This document shows, one piece after another, positions 32,022 to 40,396 of a stretch of DNA of 64,000 bases. The position numbers were made by a program, and so were the translations under genes. The notes under the pieces were generated by a model that was given only the letters and a program-made list of their open reading frames with translations, ran no database searches and was not told the DNA's origin. The stretch is from assembly GCF_011058165.1 (NCBI RefSeq), contig NZ_JAALEG010000011.1, positions 1 through 64,000 of the forward strand, written 5' to 3'. Source of the stretch: Rhodococcus aetherivorans (GTDB taxonomy: Bacteria; Actinomycetota; Actinomycetes; Mycobacteriales; Mycobacteriaceae). The first letter of the stretch is position 1. Every line of letters begins with the position of its first letter.

Positions 32022-32936
32022 GTGACCACGTCTCACCCACTCACAGCGAACCCCGGCGCCGGCGCGGATCGGGTGGTCGCTCGCTCCGATGCTTTCGAAC
32101 GACGCGGTGCTCTCGAACGACGCGGTGCTCTCGAACGACGCGGTGCTCTCGAACGACGCTTCGGTGCTGCCGACACGGCCGGCCCCTGGAACGAGGTGCT
32201 GGCGACTCAGCTGGCGCACCGGTCGGTGCGCCGGTTCCTCGACCGTCCCGTCCCCGAGGATCATCTGCGCGCCGTCGTCGCCGCCGCGTCGTCCGCGGCC
32301 AGCTCGAGCAATCTGCAGCTGTGGTCCGTCGTCGCCGTCACCGACCGCGAGCGGATCGATGCGCTCGCCACCCTTGCGGGCGATCAGGATGCGGTCCGCC
32401 ACGCGCCGCTCTTCCTGGTCTGGCTCGCAGACTTCGCCCGCTCGGAGCGCATCGCTACGGTCCACGGCCGAGAACTCGTCAACGCGGACTTCGCCGAGGG
32501 CACCCTGCTCGGCGTGGTCGACGCGGCCCTGGCCGCGCAGAATGCCGTGGTCGCGGCGGAATCGGTCGGCCTGGGCACCGTGTACATCGGTGGCATCCGC
32601 AACGAGCCCGAGCGCGTCGCCGACGTCCTGGAACTGCCGCAGCGGGTCTTCCCGGTCGTCGGCCTCTCGGTCGGCTTCCCCGATCCGGCGGAGCGGGCCG
32701 AGGTCAAGCCGCGACTCGGTTTCGACGTGGTGTGCCACCGGGACCGTTACCGACTCGAGGCGCAGGACGCGGGTATCGCCCGGTACGACACCCGCGCCGA
32801 GGACTTCTACCGTGGACAGGGCCTGCCGGGCAGCTGGACCGGGCGAATCGTGGCACGACTGACGGATCCGGGTACCCTGGGATCGCGCCGCCGACTTCGA
32901 GACGCGTTGCGCGAAAGGGGTTTCCCGACGAGCTAG
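32022..32936 (+). CDS. NfsA-like nitroreductase/FMN oxidoreductase
   Basis: A 304-aa flavoprotein. The nitroreductase core begins at LATQLAHRSVRRFLDRPVPEDHLRAVVAAASSAASSSNLQLWSVVAV and includes AAQNAVVAAESVGLGTVYIGGIRN and FPVVGLSVGFPD. NADPH reduces its FMN; it may supply reduced flavin to the LLM enzyme encoded just before it. GTG 32022 is chosen with AAGGG upstream. The N-terminal 45 residues are an odd hydrophilic extension containing three perfect repeats of Glu-Arg-Arg-Gly-Ala-Leu. A terminator follows. Confidence 0.88.
   Translation: MTTSHPLTANPGAGADRVVARSDAFERRGALERRGALERRGALERRFGAADTAGPWNEVLATQLAHRSVRRFLDRPVPEDHLRAVVAAASSAASSSNLQLWSVVAVTDRERIDALATLAGDQDAVRHAPLFLVWLADFARSERIATVHGRELVNADFAEGTLLGVVDAALAAQNAVVAAESVGLGTVYIGGIRNEPERVADVLELPQRVFPVVGLSVGFPDPAERAEVKPRLGFDVVCHRDRYRLEAQDAGIARYDTRAEDFYRGQGLPGSWTGRIVARLTDPGTLGSRRRLRDALRERGFPTS
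32095..32160 (+). repeat. 18-bp tandem repeat within the nitroreductase N-terminus
   Basis: TCGAACGACGCGGTGCTC is repeated three times exactly (32095-32112, 32113-32130, 32131-32148), with a partial fourth copy to 32160. It encodes ERRGAL units and keeps the reading frame. Copy number could vary between strains. Confidence 0.95.
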
Positions 32937-32970
32937 GGGCGCCGGCAACCCCGGCACCGCCTCGGCTGTG

Positions 32971-32991
32971 CCCCGACGAAGACCGTCGGGG
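32971..32991 (+). terminator. terminator after the nitroreductase gene
   Basis: CCCCGACG and CGTCGGGG form a perfect 8-bp stem around AAGAC, 35 nt after the stop. It separates the LLM-nitroreductase unit from the leader and flavin reductase unit. No T-run. Confidence 0.6.
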
Positions 32992-33031
32992 ACGGCCACG
33001 ATCGACTGCAGACAGGTGAGGATCGAGCACT

Positions 33032-33103
33032 ATGACCGAAACAGCGTGGAGCCGCAGGCACGTGGACCTGTGCCGCACCCGCTCGTGTCTCTGTGCCTCC
33101 TGA
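33032..33103 (+). CDS. Cys-rich leader peptide with the RRHVDLCR core
   Basis: A 23-codon ORF from ATG 33032 reading [15 protein letters not shown] and then a tail with Cys in SCLCAS. It stands between a terminator and the flavin reductase gene (start 65 nt later). The core RRHVDL(C/G)R occurs again at 43660-43752 and as LHVDLCR at 53482-53580. From memory this matches a class of actinobacterial ORFs that annotation pipelines label putative leader peptide, found before sulfur genes. Three Cys codons in the last ten make cysteine sensing likely. Confidence 0.8.
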   Translation: MTETAWSRRHVDLCRTRSCLCAS

Positions 33104-33167
33104 CCTGAGTACGAGTCTTCCCGATTCCTCCCTCCGTCTCGGTATGTACCTCCTTCAAGGAACGGCT

Positions 33168-33731
33168 ATGTCCCTGTCGATGTCGAATGCCCTCGAATGC
33201 TCCGCCACCGCCGCATCGGAGCACGCTCCGGGCGTCCGTGGCGACCAATACCGCTCGGCCCTTCGGCGGCACCCCGCCGGGGTCACGATCGTCACTCTCG
33301 AATCCGGCTCCGGCCCGGTCGGGTTCACTGCGACGTCCTTCGCTTCGCTCTCCCTCGATCCGCCGCTGGTCTCGTTCAACATCACCGACACGTCGTCGAG
33401 CATCGGCGCCGTCCGCTCGGCCGAGTCGTTGGTGATCCACCTGTTGGGCGAGCATCAGCAGCATCTCGCGCAGCGCTTCGCGCGCAGCGCGGCGGAGCGG
33501 TTCTCCGACGAGTCGCTCTGGACCCGAATCGAATCCGGTGAACCCGTCCTGCACGGCACGCCGGTCTGGCTCCGGGTTGTCGTCGACCGGTTGATTCCGC
33601 TCGGTGACAGCACTCTGGTCGTCGGTGTCGTGGTTCGTGCGCACGAGGACCCGAATCCGGCGGAGGGAAAGCGTATTCCGTTGCTGTACCACGAGGGTGC
33701 CTACCACCGCCCCGTCGCATTGGAGGAGTGA
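33168..33731 (+). CDS. NAD(P)H:flavin reductase (flavin reductase-like domain)
   Basis: A 187-aa split-barrel protein. The family pattern is [51 protein letters not shown], followed by [15 protein letters not shown]. Such enzymes hand FMNH2 to two-component monooxygenases, as DszD does in dibenzothiophene desulfurisation. ATG 33168 is preferred with AAGGA six bases upstream; longer starts to 33093 would overlap the leader. The binding site is placed within a TCCTT-C-AAGGA palindrome, and C/T-rich runs precede it. Likely reductant source for the LLM and SfnB/DszC-like enzymes of the island. Confidence 0.88.
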   Translation: MSLSMSNALECSATAASEHAPGVRGDQYRSALRRHPAGVTIVTLESGSGPVGFTATSFASLSLDPPLVSFNITDTSSSIGAVRSAESLVIHLLGEHQQHLAQRFARSAAERFSDESLWTRIESGEPVLHGTPVWLRVVVDRLIPLGDSTLVVGVVVRAHEDPNPAEGKRIPLLYHEGAYHRPVALEE

Positions 33732-33734
33732 ATC

Positions 33735-33863
33735 ATGAGTCGCCTGCCGAGTCTCCGGAACGAGTGTCCGAGCTGTCGCCGCACCGCATCGCCCGTCAGC
33801 TCGTCGGATCCCCTCCTCGACCGGAGCCTCACATGGAAATCCTCGACACTCGCAATGACGTAG
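33735..33863 (+). CDS. possible small protein (42 aa) overlapping the regulator leader
   Basis: From ATG 33735, GGAGG lies at the ideal distance upstream and the frame reads MSRLPSLRNECPSCRR, with a CxxC pair, ending at TAG 33863. Third-position GC in this frame (about 76 percent) is higher than in the regulator frame over the overlap. It starts three bases after the flavin reductase stop, so it may be translated by coupling. It may also be chance; function unknown. Confidence 0.35.
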   Translation: MSRLPSLRNECPSCRRTASPVSSSDPLLDRSLTWKSSTLAMT

Positions 33864-34345
33864 TCACCGACGCCGGTGCCGAACTCGTTCTCGTCCTGCG
33901 ACTGCCCGACATCGGAACACACTCCTCGCGTGACCTGGCGGCGCTCGCCGATGCCCTTCGCGAGGCCGCCCAGGATCTGGTTCCGGGCGTGAGCACCCAT
34001 ACGGTGCTCAGCCCGACCCCCATCCCGTTGATCATCGACCTTCCCGCCCGCGACGTCCTGCTCGACGGCCGGCGAGTGCTGCTCAGCCACAGCGAGTTCG
34101 AGATCCTCGCCTATCTCGTCCGCAACCCGAGGACCGTGGTGTCCCGGGCCGTCCTGCGTGACCTCGGGAACGGGGTGCGGGAGGTGGACAGTCGTGGCCG
34201 GAACGTCGATGTCCACGTCTCCCGGATCAGGACCAAATTGCAGCAGTTCGGCAGCATCATCTCCACGGTCCGCGGCAGCGGATACCGCTTCGACCCGCAC
34301 CCGGCCGTGCACATCACGGAACTGCTGACGAGGCGGTGCGCATGA
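33833..34345 (+). CDS. OmpR/PhoB-type winged-helix regulator without receiver domain
   Basis: A 170-aa protein from ATG 33833 (GGAG six bases upstream); a longer form from GTG 33728 is possible. The N-terminal 75 residues match no receiver domain and lack its Asp pocket. The C-terminal Trans_reg_C domain is clear: VLLDGRRVLLSHSEFEILAYLVRNPRTVVSRAVLRDLGN, VDVHVSRIRTKLQQFGSIISTVRGSGYRF. It is the only dedicated DNA-binding regulator in the sulfur island, next to the flavin reductase, so it is a candidate for binding the shared 21-nt palindrome. That link is a guess. Confidence 0.83.
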   Translation: MEILDTRNDVVTDAGAELVLVLRLPDIGTHSSRDLAALADALREAAQDLVPGVSTHTVLSPTPIPLIIDLPARDVLLDGRRVLLSHSEFEILAYLVRNPRTVVSRAVLRDLGNGVREVDSRGRNVDVHVSRIRTKLQQFGSIISTVRGSGYRFDPHPAVHITELLTRRCA

Positions 34346-34500
34346 CGCCCGGGCACGACGACCTCCCCACAGGTCGCCCTTCGGCGGCCGCACGCGAATC
34401 GGAGTGCGAGAGGCAAGGTCTACTGCGGCGGCTGTTCGCCGAGGTCCGGTGGCCGGACGTCGCCACCACCTACGCGGTGATAGAGCTGTGCACACGGTGA
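34342..34500 (+). CDS. small hypothetical protein coupled to the regulator
   Basis: A 52-codon ORF whose ATG overlaps the regulator stop (ATGA at 34342-34345). It reads MTPGHDDLPTGRP and then a helical stretch, GLLRRLFAEVRWPDVATTYAVIEL. The overlap and open frame favour real translation. No family recognised. Confidence 0.5.
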   Translation: MTPGHDDLPTGRPSAAARESECERQGLLRRLFAEVRWPDVATTYAVIELCTR

Positions 34501-34573
34501 GCGCGGTCCGACCAGAACCTCCCGGCAGCGCACCGCGCCGGGATATCCCGAATGTGTGTGGAAAGGCCCCTGC

Positions 34574-35065
34574 GTGAAGACCACCGTCGTCGCCGGCAAC
34601 CCCAAGCCCGGCTCCCGCACCCTCGACGCCGCCACCCTCCTGGCCACCGAGCTCACCGGCGCCGCACCGGACCACGTCGTCGACGTGATCACCCTCGGAC
34701 CCGGCCTGCTCGGCTGGGGCGACGACGCCGTCAAGGCGGCGGTGGACACCGTCGCCGCCTCGGACCTCGTGGTCTTCGCCAGCCCCACGTTCAAGGCCGC
34801 CTACACCGGCATCCTCAAGCTCTTCCTCGACCAGTTCGCCACCGGCGACGGCCTGCGCGATGTCACCGCCGTGCCGCTCATGCTCGGTGCCGGCCCGGCC
34901 CACGCCCTGGCCCCGGACCTGCTGCTCAAGCCGGTCCTCGTCGAACTCGGTGCCACCACCCCGGCGCCGGGTCTGTACCTGCTCGACTCCACCTACACCA
35001 CCGACACGCGGATCGCGGACTACGCCCAGCGCTGGGCGCCGGTCCTGCGATCCGCGTGGCGGTGA
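34574..35065 (+). CDS. NADPH-dependent FMN reductase (SsuE-like flavodoxin fold)
   Basis: A 163-aa flavodoxin-like protein. VVAGNPKPGSRTLDAA is the phosphate-binding loop, ASPTFKAAYTGILKLFLDQFATGDGLRDVTAVPLMLGAGPAHALAPDLLLKPVLVELGA the conserved SsuE-type core. GTG 34574 is used, with GGAAAGG upstream. It would deliver reduced FMN to SsuD- and SfnG-type monooxygenases. It converges with sfnG, leaving 10 nt between the stops. Confidence 0.9.
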   Translation: MKTTVVAGNPKPGSRTLDAATLLATELTGAAPDHVVDVITLGPGLLGWGDDAVKAAVDTVAASDLVVFASPTFKAAYTGILKLFLDQFATGDGLRDVTAVPLMLGAGPAHALAPDLLLKPVLVELGATTPAPGLYLLDSTYTTDTRIADYAQRWAPVLRSAWR

Positions 35066-35075
35066 TCGGGCCGCG

Positions 35076-36197
35076 TCAGACGACCACGGGCTCGCGGTCG
35101 TCCTGATCGGCGGCCTCGAGTTCACGCACGAGCGGCAGCACCTTCTCGCCGAAGTACTCGATCTCCTCCTGGAAGTGGAGGAAGCCGGCCAGGATGAGAT
35201 CGACCCCGCGCCGGCGGTATTCGACGATGCGGTGGGCGATCTGCTCGGGCGTGCCGATGAGCTGGGTGCGGAAGCCGTCGTTGTACTGGACCAGGTCCTC
35301 GAATGTCGAGTCGGCCCACATGCCCTTCTTGTCCCCGGTGGACGCACCGGCCTGCTGCACGGCGCCGCGGAAGCCCTCGACCGCCGGGCGGTTCGCCTTC
35401 TCGATGATCTCGCGGAGCGTGTCGCGCGCTTCCTTCTCGGTGTCGCGGGCGATGATGAACCCGTTGAGGCCGACCCTGACCTCGCGCTGGTGCTCGCGGG
35501 CGACGGCGCGCAGGTCGGCGATCTGGTCGCTGATGCCGTCGTAGTCCTTGCCGTTGCTGAAGTACCAGTCCGCGTAGCGGCCACCATTGGCGATCGCGGC
35601 GGTGGAGTTACCGCCCTGGAACAGTTCGGGATTGGGCCGCTCGGGCGTGTTGGCGGGCTTGGGCTTGAGGGTGAAGTCGTGGATGCGGTAGAAGTCGCCG
35701 CGGAAGTCGACATCGTCCTCGGTCCAGATCTTGCGCAGCACCTGCAGGAACTCGGCACTGCGGCGGTAGCGTTCGTCGTGCTCGAGCCACGGCTCGCCGA
35801 GGTGGGTGAACTCGTCCTTGAACCAGCCGCTGACGACGTTGACGGCGAACCGGCCGCCGGAGAGTTGGTCGGCGGTGGCACCCAGCTTGGCGAGCACCGC
35901 CGGCTGCCACAGTCCGGGATGGACGGCGGCGATCACCTTCAGGCGCTCGGTGGCCAGCAGGAGAGCGAGGGAGAAGCTGGTGGACTCGTGCTGGAACTCC
36001 GCGCCGTAGCTGGCCTCGTACCGCACCTGGCTCAGGGCGTACTCGAAGCCGTTGTTCTCGGCGGTGCGGGCGAGCCGGACGTTGTAGTCGTAGTCCCAGC
36101 TGGTGCGCTGTTCGATGTTCGAGGTGACGAGGCCGCCGCTGACGTTGGGCACCCAGTAGGCGAACTTGATCTCGGGGGTGATGTGTTCGGTCGACAT
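35076..36197 (-). CDS. sfnG: FMNH2-dependent dimethyl sulfone monooxygenase SfnG
   Basis: A 373-aa LLM enzyme that oxidises dimethyl sulfone to methanesulfinate. The sequence is close to SfnG throughout: IKFAYWVPNVSGGLVTSNIEQRT at the start, YGAEFQHESTSFSLALLLATERLKVIAAVHPG, AVNVVSGWFKDEFTHLGEPWLEHDERYRRS, STFEDLVQYNDGF and GFLHFQEEIEYFGEKVLPLVRELE. The ATG at 36197 removes a long GC-driven upstream frame. A shared palindrome lies 41 nt upstream. Its usual partners (SsuD, SfnB, flavin reductase) are all nearby. Confidence 0.94.
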   Translation of the reverse strand: MSTEHITPEIKFAYWVPNVSGGLVTSNIEQRTSWDYDYNVRLARTAENNGFEYALSQVRYEASYGAEFQHESTSFSLALLLATERLKVIAAVHPGLWQPAVLAKLGATADQLSGGRFAVNVVSGWFKDEFTHLGEPWLEHDERYRRSAEFLQVLRKIWTEDDVDFRGDFYRIHDFTLKPKPANTPERPNPELFQGGNSTAAIANGGRYADWYFSNGKDYDGISDQIADLRAVAREHQREVRVGLNGFIIARDTEKEARDTLREIIEKANRPAVEGFRGAVQQAGASTGDKKGMWADSTFEDLVQYNDGFRTQLIGTPEQIAHRIVEYRRRGVDLILAGFLHFQEEIEYFGEKVLPLVRELEAADQDDREPVVV

Positions 36198-36237
36198 GGG
36201 CACCAATTCAAGCGTCCGCACCCGCCGCACCCAATCG

Positions 36238-36258
36238 TTGGAATCAACCCGATCCCAA
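36238..36258 (-). promoter_or_regulatory. shared sulfur-island palindrome, copy B
   Basis: On the plus strand TTGGAATCAA-C-CCGATCCCAA; inverted-repeat halves TTGGAATC and GATCCCAA differ at one position. Located 41 nt before sfnG and overlapping the upstream terminator by five bases. It matches copy A (42878) at 16 of 21 positions. Confidence 0.65.
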
Positions 36259-36285
36259 CCGTCGCGAGCGGTCGCGACGGTCGGG
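36254..36285 (-). terminator. terminator after the styrene-monooxygenase-like gene
   Basis: CCCAACCGTCGCGA and TCGCGACGGTCGGG pair at 13 of 14 positions around GCGG. Located 13 nt after the stop at 36298 and before sfnG, so sfnG should have its own promoter. Confidence 0.65.
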
Positions 36286-36297
36286 ACCGGGTCGTCG

Positions 36298-37671
36298 TCA
36301 GGCGGGCTGGACCGCTGCGCCGGCGAGCGGCGACGCGGTGAAGCCGCCGCTCGGCTGGAACCGCGCCAGCACGTCCTCGGCCGGCTCGCCGGCATGCGCG
36401 GTGATGAACGCCAGCACGTCGTCGCGGGTGTCGATGCCGAGCAGCGTGCCGGGTTCGGACAGGAACCCGAACAGCGCGGCGGCCACCGGCTCACTCACGG
36501 TCGCCGCGGGGAAGAGCAACTCCGCGTGCACGGCGTACTTCGGATCGCCGAGGAACAGCCGGGTCACCTCCGCGGCGGCGTGACCGCGGGCGTCCCAGTG
36601 CTTTTCGAACTGCTCCGTGAGCCAGTCGGCGGTGAACTCGCCCTCGTGGCCGCGTGCCGCCTCGATCAGCGCCGCCACCTGCACCACGGTGTTCTGTGCG
36701 CCCTGGCCGGCGATGGGGTCGAACGCGATGGCGGTGTCGCCGATCGCGGCGACGACGTGGCCCCCGGCCGTGCGGCCCACCGCCCGCCGCACCGTCGGGG
36801 TGACGGCCCCGCGCAGCCACGAGTGCGGATCGGCCTCGATGACCTCGAGCTTCTCCACCTCGGGGGCGTCCTGCGGGAAGTAGTCGCGGTACAGCTCGAC
36901 GACGGTGCGACGGGCGCTGTGGACGTCGGTGACCGCCTCGAACCGCTCGACCCACGGGCTGCCCGGCTTGGCGAAGCCGAGGAAGCTCCACGTCGGACCC
37001 GCGTCCTTGTGCAGGTACGGGCCGAGCCAGGCCTCGCCGTACTCGGTGTGCAGGTTGAACAGGTTGTGGGCGCCCCCCGCCTCGGAGCGGTAACCCCACG
37101 TGTCCGGGCCGTGCCCGAGTCCCCGGAGCGTCACCAGCAGCAGGGTGCGCTGGGGCTCGCGGTAGACGGTGCGCTCGGCGTCGACGGGAAACAGCGACGA
37201 CAGGCCGCCCTTGCCGGTCGCGACGAGCGTCAGGTCGTGCTCGGCGGCGATCGCATCGAGACTCTCCGGCGTCACCGCGCGCACCTCGAACCGGCCACCC
37301 CGGTCGAGGAAACGGCCCAGCCGGTCGTCCGCCCGCAGCCGGACGTCGACGCCCTGCGCGACGTACCGGAAATCCGGGTCGAACTCGAGGACCTCGGCGC
37401 GGGTGTCGCCGTCGCCCGAATACAGGCGCGTGCTCATGCCGGTCGAATGGGGTCCGTCGGCGTACAGATCCTCGATGATCCGGGCGTCGGACTCGCGGGA
37501 CTTGCCGAAGTAGACGGCCGTTCCGGTCGCCGGCACGTCGTTGCGCAGCGACTCGCGACCCCGATCGCTGAGGACGGTGACGTCGAATCCGGCATCGAGG
37601 AAGCCGAGCGCGGCCGTGGTCCCGGCCAGTCCGGCGCCGACGACGGCGACGGAACGTCGAGTGGTGGTCAT
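36298..37671 (-). CDS. styrene/indole monooxygenase-type FAD enzyme (StyA-like)
   Basis: A 457-aa flavoprotein. FAD-binding VAVVGAGLAGTTAALGFLDAGFDVTVLSD at residues 8-36, a second motif near ESLDAIAAEHDLTLVATGKGGLSSLF, and the GD motif AIGDTAIAFDPIAGQGAQNTVVQV near 320-350 match StyA-like two-component monooxygenases that take FADH2 from a reductase. ATG 37671 is preceded by GAGGAG. It follows the NtaA/DszA-type gene by 29 nt in a three-gene unit. Within a sulfur island it may oxidise a thioether, since StyA enzymes sulfoxidise; the substrate is not known. Confidence 0.87.
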   Translation of the reverse strand: MTTTRRSVAVVGAGLAGTTAALGFLDAGFDVTVLSDRGRESLRNDVPATGTAVYFGKSRESDARIIEDLYADGPHSTGMSTRLYSGDGDTRAEVLEFDPDFRYVAQGVDVRLRADDRLGRFLDRGGRFEVRAVTPESLDAIAAEHDLTLVATGKGGLSSLFPVDAERTVYREPQRTLLLVTLRGLGHGPDTWGYRSEAGGAHNLFNLHTEYGEAWLGPYLHKDAGPTWSFLGFAKPGSPWVERFEAVTDVHSARRTVVELYRDYFPQDAPEVEKLEVIEADPHSWLRGAVTPTVRRAVGRTAGGHVVAAIGDTAIAFDPIAGQGAQNTVVQVAALIEAARGHEGEFTADWLTEQFEKHWDARGHAAAEVTRLFLGDPKYAVHAELLFPAATVSEPVAAALFGFLSEPGTLLGIDTRDDVLAFITAHAGEPAEDVLARFQPSGGFTASPLAGAAVQPA

Positions 37672-37700
37672 GGAAACTCCTCGTGGTGGGCGGTGATGGA

Positions 37701-39113
37701 TCAGCCGACGTAGGCGCGGTGGCGGTCGGTCACGGTCGAGAGGGGCGCGCCGAGCCGGTAGCGGGCGCCCCGATGCTCGTCGGGGAGGCGGTCGCCCTTG
37801 CCGAAGAGCTTGTGGCGCAGCGTTCCCTCGGTGTAGGTCGTCGGGTAGGCACCGCGCTCCTGGAGGACGGGGACGACGTGGGTGATCACGTCCTCGAACG
37901 AGCCGGGCGTGACGGCATAGGCAAGGTTGAACCCGTCGACGTCGGTTTCGGCCACCCACTCCTGCAACCGGGTGGCGACGGACTCGCCGGAGCCGACGAA
38001 GCGGGGGCCCAGTCCGCCGATGCTCGCCCACTCGGCGATGTCGCGGACGCGCCATTCGCGGCCGTCGTCGTCGGCCTCCTGGAACGCCGCGACCGCGGAG
38101 CGGATGGCGTTGCTCTCGACGTTGCCGATCGGCTCGTCGAGGTCGTAGCGGGACAGGTCGATACCCATCCAGCCGGAGGTGAACACCAGCGCGCCCTCGA
38201 GGCTGGCGTACCGCTTGTACTCCTCGTGTTTGGCCGCGGCCGCCTCGTCGGTGGCGTCCGTGACGATCGTGGCGAGGGCGTAGATCCGCGCGGAGTACGG
38301 ATCGCGGCCGGCGTCGACGAGCGCGGCCCGGATGCGGGCCACGGTGTCGCGCAGGACCCGCTTGGACGGCGGCCCGACGAAGATCGCCTCCGCGTTCTCC
38401 GCCGCGAAGCGCACGCCGCGCGGCGACGCCCCGGCCTGATAGATCACCGGAGACCGCTGCGGTGACGGTTCGGACAGGTGAATGCCGGGCACCGTGAAAT
38501 GCGCACCGCGATGCCCGATGTGGTGCACCTTCTCCGGGTCGATGTAGAGGCCGCGCTCGGCGTCCCGGACGACGGCGTCGTCCTCCCAGGAGCCCTCCCA
38601 CAGCTTGTAGAGCACCTCGAGGTACTCGTCGGCGTGGTCGTAGCGGGTGTCGTGATCGAGCTGGTCGGCCTCGCCGAAGTTGCGGGCCGCGGACGGCAGG
38701 TATCCGGTGACGACGTTCCATCCGATGCGGCCGCGGGTGAGGTGGTCGAGGGTCGAGAGCCGCCGCGCGAACGGGTAGGGATGCTCGAATCCTGTTCCGG
38801 TGGTGATGCCGAAGCCGAGATGCTCGGTCGCCGCGGCCATCGCGGAGACGAGCAGGAGCGGATCGGCCACCGGGACCTGCGCCCCCTGCCGCAGCGCCGC
38901 CTCGTCGGTGCCGCCGTAGACGTCGTACGTGCCGAGCACGTCGGCGATGAACAGGCCGTCGAACAGGCCGCGTTCGAGGAGCCGGGCAAGTTCGGTCCAG
39001 TACCCGAGGTCGGTGTAGCGGTGCGACCGGTCCGCGGGGTGGCGCCACAGTCCGGGGGACTGGTGGGCCACGCAGTTCATGTCGAACGCGTTGAAGCGGA
39101 TGTGCCGGGTCAC
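37701..39113 (-). CDS. NtaA/SnaA/DszA-family FMNH2-dependent monooxygenase
   Basis: A 470-aa LLM enzyme of the long subgroup. RHIRFNAFDMNCVAHQSPGLWRHP opens the barrel; GFGITTGTGFEHPYPFARRLSTLDHLTRGRIGWNVVTGYLPSAARNFG is the diagnostic second part. VIYQAGASPRGVRFAAENAEAIFV and TPGSFEDVITHVVPVLQERG complete it. The group includes nitrilotriacetate and DBT-sulfone monooxygenases. GTG 39113 overlaps the upstream DszC-like stop by GTGA. Pairing with a DszC-like protein resembles the DszC-DszA logic of sulfone cleavage, without a DszB here. Confidence 0.9.
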   Translation of the reverse strand: MTRHIRFNAFDMNCVAHQSPGLWRHPADRSHRYTDLGYWTELARLLERGLFDGLFIADVLGTYDVYGGTDEAALRQGAQVPVADPLLLVSAMAAATEHLGFGITTGTGFEHPYPFARRLSTLDHLTRGRIGWNVVTGYLPSAARNFGEADQLDHDTRYDHADEYLEVLYKLWEGSWEDDAVVRDAERGLYIDPEKVHHIGHRGAHFTVPGIHLSEPSPQRSPVIYQAGASPRGVRFAAENAEAIFVGPPSKRVLRDTVARIRAALVDAGRDPYSARIYALATIVTDATDEAAAAKHEEYKRYASLEGALVFTSGWMGIDLSRYDLDEPIGNVESNAIRSAVAAFQEADDDGREWRVRDIAEWASIGGLGPRFVGSGESVATRLQEWVAETDVDGFNLAYAVTPGSFEDVITHVVPVLQERGAYPTTYTEGTLRHKLFGKGDRLPDEHRGARYRLGAPLSTVTDRHRAYVG

Positions 39114-40327
39114 GCGATGACTCCGGGGCGACGGCCCGCGCTCCACGCGTAGGGGAGCGGATCCCCGTTGAGCACATGGGCGCCGACGGCCTGCTGCTTG
39201 TAGATCAGCGGGTTGTGCGCCGCGACGGTCCGTGCGTTGCGCCAGTGCCGGTCCAGCGCCGCCTCCGACGAGGTGATGGACGCGCCGCCGACCTCGAACA
39301 GCTGCGCCGTCGCGTCGAGGACGAGCCCGATCACCACCGACTGGGCGCGGGCGGCGGAAGCCTCGGCGCGGTCGAGCAGTTCGGGGTCGTCGGCGCCCGC
39401 GTCGAGAAGGACGTCGAGGTCGTCGGCGACGGCGAGCACGGCGGCGCGGGCACCGAAGGCCGCGGCCGACAGCTTCCCGATCACCTGCTGGACCAGCGGG
39501 TCGTGCCGTGGCAGGTCGGCCACGGCGTGGGTGAACGTGCGGGTGCGCGCCCGAACCCAGTCGACGGCGTCGGCCTCGGCGCGCCGGGCGATGCCGGCGA
39601 GCACCGCGAGCTGCACCAGCTGCAGGTAGGCGGTCGCGTAGGTGCGGCCCGGGGCGCCGTAGCCGGGCCCGAGGATGCGGTCCTCCGGCACCACGACTCC
39701 CGTGAAGGTGGTGGTACCGCTCGCGGTGAGCCGCTGGCCGAAACCGTCCCAGTCGTCGGTCTGCTCGACGCCCTCCTGCCGCGCGTCCACCAGTACCGAG
39801 ACCCGCTCGCCGTCGCGGTCCGCGGCGACGAGGATGTGGTCGGCGTACAGGCTTCCGGTGCTGTAGTACTTGATTCCGTCGAGGACCCAGTCGCCGCCCT
39901 TGCGGGTGAGGGTCGTGCGGTAGCGGTCGGCGGCACCCACGCCCGGTTCGGTGATGGCGTTGCCGACGAGCGTGCCGTCCGCGGCGGCCGCGAGCCAGTG
40001 CCGGGCTCGTCCGTCACCCGCGAGCCGCTGGTCCTCGACGAAGCTCCAGTGCACGCGCAGCGCCTGTGGCAGGTTCGACTCGGCGGCAGCGAGGTCGATC
40101 AGCAGGTCGAACAGCTGACGGATCGTGGCACCGAAGCCGCCGAACCCGACCGGCACCCGCAGGGCGCCGAAACGGGCCTCCCGCAGCCACTGCACCTCGT
40201 GGAACGGCAGCCGGCGCTCGTGCTCGCGCTGGACGGCTCCCTCGGCGATCCGGTCGAAGATCGGCCGGAAGCGCTCCCGGAGTTCGTCGTCGGTCACGGC
40301 CGGCGTCTGGATCGTTGAACTGCTCAC
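39110..40327 (-). CDS. DszC/SfnB-type acyl-CoA-dehydrogenase-like flavin monooxygenase
   Basis: A 405-aa protein of the acyl-CoA dehydrogenase fold used as a flavin monooxygenase. GNAITEPGVGA, LDGIKYYSTGSLYADHILVAADRDG, DDWDGFGQRLTASGTTTF and ALDRHWRNARTVAAHNPLIYKQQAVGAHVLNG match DszC-like members. GTG 40327 with GAGGAG eight bases upstream is the start. First gene of the unit with the DszA-type and StyA-like genes. A shared palindrome lies about 70 nt upstream. Substrate unknown. Confidence 0.88.
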   Translation of the reverse strand: MSSSTIQTPAVTDDELRERFRPIFDRIAEGAVQREHERRLPFHEVQWLREARFGALRVPVGFGGFGATIRQLFDLLIDLAAAESNLPQALRVHWSFVEDQRLAGDGRARHWLAAAADGTLVGNAITEPGVGAADRYRTTLTRKGGDWVLDGIKYYSTGSLYADHILVAADRDGERVSVLVDARQEGVEQTDDWDGFGQRLTASGTTTFTGVVVPEDRILGPGYGAPGRTYATAYLQLVQLAVLAGIARRAEADAVDWVRARTRTFTHAVADLPRHDPLVQQVIGKLSAAAFGARAAVLAVADDLDVLLDAGADDPELLDRAEASAARAQSVVIGLVLDATAQLFEVGGASITSSEAALDRHWRNARTVAAHNPLIYKQQAVGAHVLNGDPLPYAWSAGRRPGVIA

Positions 40328-40396
40328 CTGTCATGCTCCTCGGTGTGGCGTCGATGTCGACACAACGATGGACAATCGGGCCCGCGATGGCACCGG

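Noticed and set aside
36198-36258. Sigma-54 promoter of SfnR-regulated type before sfnG
   Set aside because: No TGGCAC-N5-TTGC-like -24/-12 pair is present, and actinobacteria generally lack this sigma factor.
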